From Hymenoscyphus infarciens (taxonomy: Eukaryota; Ascomycota; Leotiomycetes; Helotiales; Helotiaceae), in NCBI GenBank assembly GCA_001414345.1, contig LLCB01000088.1, positions 62,001 through 126,000 on the forward strand: a stretch of 64,000 nucleotides of DNA, read 5' to 3'. Shown piece by piece: positions 56,671-64,000 of the stretch (the stretch's first letter is position 1; every line of letters starts with the position of its first letter). The notes beneath the pieces were generated by a model, which did no database searches, had not been told where the DNA came from, and saw nothing but the letters and a program-made list of their open reading frames with translations. The translations under genes were made by a program, and so were the position numbers.

Positions 56671-57364
56671 CAAAATGCACCAGAAAGTTGGAATAATGGT
56701 TGTTTTTCTTATATTTTTGCGATTTCTCTGCGTCAAGTTATTCGTCCGGCCAACGAGCCAGGTTATGGCCGCTTTTGTTGTTGGCGCACTGCGGGGGGCC
56801 TGGGGGTCTGTACTTTGACCAATCAGGAGCTGAACGAATTTACGCAGTCCTCGGGCCGAGAGCGTAGTCACATGACCGCGTAACTGGTTTGTTTACTTTC
56901 ACATCCAAACACTTCCCAAATCTCACGATTACCCCAAACCAAACCACATAACCATCTACAAACAAACCACACTCCAAAACTATACACACTTTACCTACCA
57001 CTTACCCAACTCTCCTCTGGCCACGAAGACAACCAATTAATCCACCTTTTCCGTCTCGTCCAAAGGCCTGAGGAGGGCCCTTTTCCAACCTAGAAAGACT
57101 CGATCCGAGTCTAACTGTACTGAGAGGACCAACGATCTCTCTTTGCCCGGCCTAACGGCTTGCGCTGCGTGAGGTATGCCAGTTACTTCCTCCTCCCGAC
57201 GAAACCATTCAATGCCTCGAATTTTGCGATTGCGCCCATGGTGGAGTACAGAGAATGTACAATGGATCATCTGCTAACTTCTCCAAGTCTCGGAACCAAC
57301 AGGTTTGCTTAATTGCAATACTTACAACGACGAACGACATTTCCGAACTCTTCAAGCATTCATA

Positions 57365-59716
57365 ATGCTGTCCAATCCAACCAATGCTCTTCACAGCCGC
57401 CAACGACAACACCGACGACAAAATTCAACACCAACGGCATTCGAACCTGTGAAGGCAAACAACCTGCCAAATATACAGAGACATGGCACACATCGACGTG
57501 GCATGAGTCTCGATCAACGACGACGACCAACACCCCCGCAGGATGTAATGGTAAGTAATACTAACAACCAAGGATATCAAACGACACAACAACAGCATAT
57601 TTTGCGAGAAACGCAGCAGCAGAGACTGGTACGCCCGGGTCACCACTTTGCCCTTGACAACAATGACGAGAATTATCTTGATTCCCCAGCCGTCACCCCA
57701 CAAAGACACTCTTTTGATGCCGGATGTATCAATTACGGAAACCAAGGACAAGCTCAATATGGATACACCGGACCAATCAACCAATTAAATTATGTCGACC
57801 CCAATTCGTTTTCGGGGGCCAACGACTTCAGTATATTCGCTCCGGATGGTTCAATGACCCCTTCGGCATTTTTGGATTTCTCCGCCCAGTTTGACAACAG
57901 CAACAACCCTTCGAATGGCGGCAGCAGAAGATCATCAAGTGGACGGAGAATCAGTGGTGGTATTCTTGACAGAGTCGCTCAATTTGAGAACATGGCTATT
58001 CAACCACCCCACCATCCCAGACCAATTACACCACCAAATCAGAATGTAGCAAGTAAGCTTGGGCTTCTAACTATTAAGACACGTTTACTTACAATTTTAC
58101 CAGGCTATTTCCCACCTACTCCAATGGATACACCTCAGGATAGAATGATCAAGCAAGAGCAAATGAACCAACGCTTTCTGGATTCCTACGACACATCCAT
58201 GGAGGAGACAATCAAACCAAAAAACAACCAAAGAGCCCGAGGTGTTTTCGAGGACATGCGAAGAGAAGCAGAAATGAACGCCATGCAGACCATTCCAAGC
58301 CCACCTAGAAATATGGTGGTTGCGACAAGTTTCGACTCTGCTCCAATGCCAACCGCAAACTTTATGAACATGTCCAACCTCGATCTTGAATTCATGAAGA
58401 ATGAACCCCAGTATGAGACCCCGCAATTTTCGCCAGTCGTAGCAGACCCATCTCCAGCAGTTTCCTATAACTCGTCTCCTGAGCTTTCACAGCGAACTAT
58501 CAAAGGAAATCCCTTCGCAAACACTCCGGCCATGAATGCATCTTCAATGTCATACGAGGAGCCACAATCAGCGACAAGCCACGTTTTAGTTTCCCCCTCG
58601 CCTCAATCACAATCATCCCACCGACGCTCTGAATCCGTATGCAGTGTCAATGTTGACGAATCAATCACTGATACTGGTATCACTATCGACGACATTGCCA
58701 ATTTCATTCAAGGACCCGATCCCCGTGACGGAAAATGGGTTTGCCTGTTTCCAGAATGTGGTAAACGCTTTGGACGAAAGGAGAACATCAAATCCCACGT
58801 GCAAACTCATCTAGGTGACAGACAATTCCAGTGCCCTCACTGCAAGAAATGCTTCGTTCGCCAGCATGATCTTAAGCGCCACGCCAAAATTCATAGCGGT
58901 GTTAAGCCATATCCTTGCCAGTGTGGTAACAGCTTTGCACGACACGATGCATTGACTCGCCACAGACAAAGAGGAATGTGTATTGGAGCTTTTGAGGGTG
59001 TTGTGAAGAAGACAGTCAAGCGTGGACGTCCTCGCAAGACTCGTCCCGACGATGAGAAGCGCCTCAATAAATCCTCGCGAACCCGCAACAAGAACAAGGG
59101 AATGTCATCTGGCTCGTCAACAGGGAGCTCTGACAGCACTTCGGGAAACTCGCCTCGTAGCGATATTGATATTCTTGACGACAAGCTATTCGGTGACTAT
59201 CAATATCCGCAAAACTCCCAAGTTTCGGACAAGGCCACTTTCGACTACTCGCAGCCGCAGTCCCCAAATGAAGGAGAGTGCATCTTACCTCAAGAAACCC
59301 AAAATGCCTCTTCTCCAGCCGCCAACAGTGTCCACTCAAATTACCAACGATATCAAACACCATCGGAGCATCTGCCTTCTTCGCCTCGGTCTCCCGCTGG
59401 TAGCCAACACAGCCAATATCATTCGCCACCTGGGCTCTGCGAGTCATCTTCATCTCCTGCTCCTAGCCATCACTACTACGATGTTGACAATGCTTCCAAC
59501 CATGGCGAAGGAATGCCCAGTTTGTCCTTGGCCAACATTTCAGAGCAGGATGATGAGATGTTCCTCGAGGCTTTTGCCGCCGCTAGTTCCAATGGATTGA
59601 GCCAATTGGAACGAGACCCAGATCTTCTCATGACCAAGTTTGAGGATGGTTTCAACACTTCCGCTGGCGAGGACATGTTCAAGAACGAGGCGGATGTTTT
59701 CTTTGGAAGCCCATGA
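57365..59716 (+). CDS. C2H2 zinc-finger transcription factor, Swi5/Ace2-like
   Basis: The start ATG is 57365 (MLSNPTNALHSRQRQH). An intron is likely at 58053-58103: GTAAGC, a CTAAC branch site and CAG. It is 51 nt with no stop, so retention would also be in frame. Removing it gives 766 aa. The N-terminal ~430 residues are Gln/Asn/Pro/Ser-rich, with several S/TP sites. Near residue 425 DTGITIDDIANFIQGPDPRD precedes three fingers: CLFPECGKRFGRKENIKSHV, then CPHCKKCFVRQHDLKRHAKI, and CQCGNSFARHDALTRHRQRG ending in MC. This arrangement, with the third finger lacking a spacer, matches yeast Swi5/Ace2, which drive late-mitosis/G1 genes. A basic patch (RGRPRKTR) and a Ser-rich tail follow. Regulation by phosphorylation and nuclear import is plausible by analogy. 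Confidence 0.88.
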   Translation: MLSNPTNALHSRQRQHRRQNSTPTAFEPVKANNLPNIQRHGTHRRGMSLDQRRRPTPPQDVMVSNTNNQGYQTTQQQHILRETQQQRLVRPGHHFALDNNDENYLDSPAVTPQRHSFDAGCINYGNQGQAQYGYTGPINQLNYVDPNSFSGANDFSIFAPDGSMTPSAFLDFSAQFDNSNNPSNGGSRRSSSGRRISGGILDRVAQFENMAIQPPHHPRPITPPNQNVASKLGLLTIKTRLLTILPGYFPPTPMDTPQDRMIKQEQMNQRFLDSYDTSMEETIKPKNNQRARGVFEDMRREAEMNAMQTIPSPPRNMVVATSFDSAPMPTANFMNMSNLDLEFMKNEPQYETPQFSPVVADPSPAVSYNSSPELSQRTIKGNPFANTPAMNASSMSYEEPQSATSHVLVSPSPQSQSSHRRSESVCSVNVDESITDTGITIDDIANFIQGPDPRDGKWVCLFPECGKRFGRKENIKSHVQTHLGDRQFQCPHCKKCFVRQHDLKRHAKIHSGVKPYPCQCGNSFARHDALTRHRQRGMCIGAFEGVVKKTVKRGRPRKTRPDDEKRLNKSSRTRNKNKGMSSGSSTGSSDSTSGNSPRSDIDILDDKLFGDYQYPQNSQVSDKATFDYSQPQSPNEGECILPQETQNASSPAANSVHSNYQRYQTPSEHLPSSPRSPAGSQHSQYHSPPGLCESSSSPAPSHHYYDVDNASNHGEGMPSLSLANISEQDDEMFLEAFAAASSNGLSQLERDPDLLMTKFEDGFNTSAGEDMFKNEADVFFGSP

Positions 59717-60735
59717 TTGTTTCCCCTTTTCATGTATGCAACCAAGCCAACAAACTTCGAGAGTGCGTTCTTTTCGCAAGCATTTCTTGAACTGTATCAC
59801 CAATATGTATTCTGGAGGGTGCGATCATTTGCGGAGCGGGGATAATGGATGGCGGTGGGATTGGTGTTTTTGGGCTATTTTATTTTTTCAAATCTGGCAA
59901 ACAACGAATTCCCTTCCTTAGGCGTTGTTTTTCAATGGCTCTATCATTTTTCAGTATTTTTATTAACCTTTTTCCCTGGAAAGAAGCAGGACTGGTTTCT
60001 TGTTATGATAATGAGGGAGCAGCAAATCTTTTGCGAGGGAATCAAAATGGGGCTTTTTATGCTAGGATATTATGCGTGCTAGTTGATTCATTGAATATAA
60101 GAGTCGCTCTTTATTGCAACAAATTTGTGCCTTGATGATGTGAAAATGTGAAATGCGAAATGACTTGACAGGAAAGGAGGGTGCGACAGACAACATAGTC
60201 TCACTAATACCGGTAGTTAACTTCCCGCTAATCTCCACGGTTGCTCCTTCCCCAACTTCCTTCCTCGAGTCGACAAACTTCCACGCCTTCATCCCTCGAC
60301 CTGACCGACCACCTGGAGAGCAAGAAAGGGGAAGGGAAGGTGTGAGCCCACCAGCCTCAGCCTTCCCCATCTCGTTTTCCAGAACGAATAGGGGCAGAGG
60401 CAGAACTTGGGACTCATGGTCAACACACTAAAGCGGAAACTAAGAATAAGGCACCGAGGGAAATTATTACATACTAAGGATTCCTGGAAATTTTTCAAAC
60501 GGGAATCCTTTTGAGTTGACTGCGGTATCACTCTGAGGCGCGAACTTCTCCTCTCCTACTCTGGGGAGCTTGGGGCGAAGAAGCGCTGACTCGAGATATC
60601 CCGGCCAGTATTTTTGACACTAATAGAAGATTGGGTTTAATCGTGAGAGCAAGAAGAAACAAGGCAGGAGTTGAGATGTAATACAATATCGAAAGAGAAC
60701 CGCATGAAATACGCTACATGATTACACTTCCTAAG
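59717..60735. other. intergenic region, no gene seen
   Basis: Between convergent 3' ends of the C2H2 factor and the SDR relic. The frame at 60153-60431 has no family likeness. Nothing recognised. Confidence 0.4.
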
Positions 60736-62134
60736 CTAGTAAATTTGAATAGCGGTACCACTACCGTCAATAAGTATATCAGCTACATTTCAAAGATGTT
60801 AGTCTCTGGTTCTTGAATCTCGTTCGGAAGTGATAGTGGAGAGGGGGGAATGAAGGAACTTACCACCAGTAATAAAAGAAGCCTCATTACTCAACAAAAA
60901 CACAATCACCTTCGCTGTTTCGGCTGTGGTACCCAGTCTTCTAAGTGCGGTTCCAGAGGCGAATTTCGCTTTTTCGACGAGGCTTGCGGCGGCTGCTCCT
61001 TCGAAGTTTTCGCCTGTGTTTATTGATTCTCTGTTTTGGTTAGACAGTCTTTTCTATTAGAAAAGGAAAAATATGTTGGGAGAAGGAATGGGAGAGGGGA
61101 CTGGGGCTTCTGGGTTGCGAGATAGGTACGGCATCAAGGTGTTTACTCGAACTCCTTCTGCTCCGAATTCAGCGGCAGCACATTTAGTTAGTCCTCTCAT
61201 GCCCCGTTTTGTTGCACTGTACGAGGGCATTCCCGCTACACCTACCTTTCATTCCAGCTCCGGAAGAGACCTAGTCATTGTCAGTCTTGGTTCTTTTTGG
61301 TGGTGAAAATGAGGGAGAAGATGTGAGTAGAAGACAGAAACAAAAAAAACTTATGAACATGGCAATTTGGGATAAGGAGCGAATCGATTTCTTACATTGA
61401 CAATGGATCCCCCGGGACGGGTGGTATGTTGGGGCTGAGCGCGCATGCAGTGCATTGTTTCTGTTAATTTTACGGCTACTGTTGTGTCCCAGTCTGATTC
61501 TTTCTGCGCCCATTGTTAGAATATATTCTTTTGATTCATTGAACTGGGGAAAGTACAATACTGGCGGTAGCAGTAACGGGTTGTCTTTTTGAGAGACCAG
61601 CCATATTTGGTGCTCCATTGAGACGACCGAACGTTTTTACCGCAGTTGCAATCCATTCGTCCACTTCTGCTTCTTACGCTATGTCGACTTTTGCGATTAC
61701 CACGGTGCATTTTGATTACTTGTCTGAGCTGGGGGAAGTGTTAGTTTTGGTCTTTTGGAGAGAAGACAAGAGAAGAGCTTCGAGCGTTACTCTCCGGGGC
61801 GCTTCCATCATATTAGGCGAAATATTCTTAGAAAACTATAGTAAATATTCCAAAGGGTTAGGGGAATCAGGAAGTCAAACTTCTCATTCTCCTGAACCTT
61901 CTCAAACAATACTTCTTGTTGTCCTTGGCCTGATCTGCACAGTCTAAGGGAAAGGAAGCCACGGAAAATATTGTTCGAATCTCTTACTTACACTAATTTC
62001 TTCGTCTCTTCTAAACCTTCAAAATTCACATCACAGAGGGTAACTCCCCCAGAATCAAGCTCTGCACATCGAATTGCTGTCCCTCTACCGATTCTGGAAC
62101 CTGCCCCTGTAATGGCGATGAATTTCCCCTCCAT
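60736..62134 (-). pseudogene. short-chain dehydrogenase/reductase, disrupted
   Basis: Rossmann-type SDR on the minus strand. The start MEGKFIAITGAG and SRIGRGTAIRCA form the cofactor loop. Placed exons include 62134-61992, 61728 to about 61594, one ending at 61396 (ESDWDTTVAVKLTETMHCMR), and one from 61270 with SIVNVSSGAG joined across an intron. MPSYSATKRGMRG holds the catalytic Tyr and Lys. The tail ENFEGAAAASLVEKAKF, RRLGTTAETAKV and ADILIDGSGTAIQIY ends at 60736. Breaks: TAA at 61716-61718 and at 61674-61676, both inside the exon reading SDK*SKCTVVIAKVDIA*EAE. A 4-nt ACCT duplication (plus strand, about 61240-61247) also shifts the frame before the YxxxK motif. The two TAAs could come from CAA by C-to-T change, as in RIP. 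Intact, it would be ~270 aa. Confidence 0.8.
61768..61988. mobile_element. MITE-like element, copy 4, in intron 1 of the SDR relic
   Basis: Read on the minus strand it begins AGTAAGAGATTCG, directly overlapping the splice donor of SDR intron 1 (GTAAGT at 61991). The middle TTGTTTGAGAAGG, CAGGAGAAT and AAGTTTGACT matches copy 1 at 4530. CTTCCTTTCCCTTAGACTGT resembles the left part of copy 1. The far end (GAGAGTAACGCTCGAAGCTC, then TTCTCTTG) is a poor match to the terminal repeat of copy 5. Intron 1 is 263 nt in total. Confidence 0.5.
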
Positions 62135-63049
62135 GTTTAAATTGATGAGTGCAAGTTTTGCTGAGTATAGTTTATAGTTTCGCTTAGGTGGTTGGGATGA
62201 GAGGGGGGAGAGACATGAATAATGAGATAAAATCGACAAGATCTCTGATTCTCAAATATGTATATCACACTGGTAATGCATAAAGGAGAGTTAACGTCCG
62301 AAGACCTCCCCCCAAGGAACATTACCCCGCCTGTGCATCTGCACAAGGCGACGGACCGTTGCGGGAGCATCCCGAACGAGCGCTCGAGAGGTTGTAATCA
62401 GGGAACTTTTCATCCGGTATTATTTCCGTCGTACCCCGGATGCACACAAGAGTACGCCTCTGATTTGTGTCACCACTTGATATGCATAGTCGTGTTCGGG
62501 TTCGCATCGGTTCGGAAAGTATGACGATTCAACCAATTGTATTAAGATCTGTCCGAACTTAGCGAGCGAGTGATTGATGCGTGACTTGATGCTCTGAGAT
62601 GGCTGGATAGAACCACTTTAAAGTGTTCGCCCACCAATCACAGGGTCTTGTCTTTAGGCCAAGAAACACCCCCACCTGCCCCTTTTTGCGTTCTACATAC
62701 ACAATTTCATGTTACCAAGCCATCTTTCATGAGATTCCAGCCTATTCGTTCATCCGGAGACTTTCAGCGTGTAACGAGAAGGCGATTATCCATCACATCC
62801 ACTTCCTTTGCAGATCTTCGCAATCGTATTTTCGGCATACTTGGAAAACAGGCTAGACCCCAACAAAATGGGGGGTCAACTTGATGCAATTATGGGAGAT
62901 ATAAACCCCAGGCGAGCCGAGATGATGTGTTCAGCGTCTTGGAGTGTTGTATCTATATACCCTCTCTCTCATCTGTCCTTTCGAGAATCCTGAAAGCAGC
63001 TCTCCTTTCACCACAACCCCCGCGGATTTACTACCAGAACTTGCCCATC
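62135..63049. other. divergent intergenic region between SDR relic and P450
   Basis: Promoter side of both genes. One TATA-like site is noted at 62900-62905. Otherwise no repeat, RNA gene or convincing exon was recognised. Confidence 0.4.
62900..62905 (+). promoter_or_regulatory. TATA-like element of the P450 gene
   Basis: GATATAAACC (TATAAA core) lies 145 nt before the P450 start codon. The distance would suit a leader of about 110 nt. No mapped start site supports it. Confidence 0.3.
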
Positions 63050-64000
63050 ATGGCAGACATATTCAAAGACATCGACCTTCTTCCTAAACTATACCTTGGA
63101 CTCGGACTCGGGGCCCTCGCGATGATTGTTCCATCTATTCTCAGCATCTTGAGCTCGATTCAACTCTCGAGGAGACTTTCCAAATTTCCGTTCGTCAACA
63201 AGAAATGGGATGCAGCAGCCAAGAAACACTTCCAAACATCGGCCGAAGAAATCATCCAGGAAGGTGCTAAATTGGTAGGTGATCGATCATGTGACGCTTT
63301 TCAAGAGAATGGGAGCTGATTTGTGGAATCATAGGCAAAAGGAGGGGCATTCCTTTTGAATGATAAGTCGAATCCAAGACTCGTGCTTCCAACGAAGTAC
63401 ACCGATGAATATAAGAATGACAAGAGGTTGGACTTTCATGGTTTCGTCGCCAAGGTAACATCCCTCTCACCTCTCAGCGTGAGATCCATTCTGATGGCAT
63501 GTACAGGAATTCTTTTCCACTTATCCCGGTTTCAATGCTTTCGGCGTTTCCGTGGATCAAACTATCTTCCAAGATGCTGTCAGGACACAGCTCACGCAAG
63601 CTTTAAGTAAGAGTCCTGAGCTTTGCTCTGAGTACACCCCATCCCTCCATTATCTCAGGAGTTTCGTGGCAACTCAGATTATTATGCGAGAACGTTAGAA
63701 GAATGGAGAGTCAGAGTTTCTCTTTCTTCTAAATCTTCTCGGACACTATAAGTGATTGTCCCAGACTAGTGCGCATGATCGAAGTAACGGAGGTGTACTC
63801 AGAGCAAAGCCCGTGTTTCTTACATCTCATCATTTCCACTTTAATGCAAACGACTAACTAATGTGATAGCTCTCACTGTTGCGCCTATGGCTAAAGAAGC
63901 ACCCAATACACTTAACCTAGTTTACGGGGATGCGCCTGTTTGGAAAACCGCTATTCTAACACCGACTCTGCTCCAAGCAGTTGGAAGACTCACTGCACTG
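63050..64000 (+). CDS. cytochrome P450 (fungal, ent-kaurene-oxidase-like group), 3'-truncated by the window
   Basis: Microsomal haem monooxygenase; only the N-terminal ~192 residues are in the window, so the haem Cys motif is not seen. Exons are 63050-63274, 63335-63454, 63507-63606 and 63870 onward. The N-terminus MADIFKDIDLLPKLYLG, GLGALAMIVPSILSILSS is a membrane anchor. It is followed by LSKFPFVNKKWDAAAKKHF. The P450 body has AKGGAFLLNDKSNPRLVLP, TKYTDEYKNDKRLDFHGFVA and KEFFSTYPGFNAF, typical of fungal P450s related to gibberellin and terpenoid pathways; this placement is by pattern memory. The first two introns are 60 and 52 nt. The third is 263 nt because a MITE-like element occupies it (63608-63822), starting at the donor GTAAG. 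Divergent from the SDR relic. Confidence 0.85.
63608..63822. mobile_element. MITE-like element, copy 5, in intron 3 of the P450 gene
   Basis: A 19-bp perfect inverted repeat (GCTTTGCTCTGAGTACACC at 63619-63637 and its complement at 63793-63811) lies inside a longer imperfect one. The flanks are TA at 63608-63609 and 63821-63822. Excising the element with one TA leaves a 50-nt intron starting GTACAT with the branch site GACTAAC and acceptor GATAG intact, as expected for the host intron. The element's own first bases (AGAG) rebuild a consensus GTAAGAG donor. No open frame. Confidence 0.75.

Noticed and set aside
1..64000. CRISPR arrays, bacterial operons, rRNA genes
   Set aside because: Eukaryotic gene structure throughout; no regularly spaced repeat-spacer pattern and no rRNA-like segments seen.

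Overview
The window is nuclear DNA of a filamentous ascomycete (Pezizomycotina). The genes carry many short introns (about 45-80 nt) with GTAAGT-like donors, CTAAC branch sites and YAG acceptors. Fungal families are present (QDE-2-type Argonaute, Zn2Cys6 and Swi5/Ace2 regulators, DUF6590, a CE8 pectinesterase, a fungal P450), and there are signs of C-to-T decay resembling RIP. The overall look suggests Leotiomycetes/Helotiales, but that placement is an inference from the sequence alone.

Layout, left to right. An Argonaute, cut at its 5' end (2-2254, +), faces a gene-poor 3 kb. A minus-strand block follows: NOP9 (5354-7792), a PLP-dependent decarboxylase (9990-11978) and a PDAP1-like protein (12758-13574). 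A plus-strand block comes next: a small cysteine/coiled-coil protein (14772-15311), an Lgl/Sro7 WD40 exocytosis protein (15788-19240) and a pectinesterase homologue (20273-21565). Then come a coiled-coil protein (-), a DUF6590 protein (+), a two-TM protein (-), chaperonin subunit CCT7 (-) and the DNA polymerase epsilon catalytic subunit (34723-41517, -), which is divergent from COX20 (41889-42578, +). The remainder holds a basic conserved protein (-), a Zn2Cys6 factor (+), a small orphan (-), an aspartic-protease-like protein (+), mitochondrial ribosomal protein uS2m (-), a CBS/PB1 protein (-), a Swi5/Ace2-like C2H2 factor (+), a decayed SDR gene (-) and the 5' part of a cytochrome P450 (+).

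Most genes are unrelated housekeeping or regulatory genes and do not form one pathway. The exception may be the right end, where a broken SDR and a P450 are divergent neighbours and could be the edge or relic of a secondary-metabolism locus.

The most interesting signal is a family of ~150-220 bp non-autonomous elements with terminal inverted repeats and apparent TA target duplications (4458-4680, 28736-28941, 51961-52118, 61768-61988, 63608-63822). Their ends read AGTRAGA, which is itself a splice donor. Two copies sit exactly at the 5' splice sites of introns in the adjacent SDR and P450 genes; both of those introns are 263 nt, against about 50 nt for their neighbours. Other notable points are a 5-nt microexon and a one-base frameshift in the decarboxylase, loss of catalytic residues in the pectinesterase, two in-frame TAA codons plus a 4-nt insertion in the SDR, and a second family of decayed repeats.
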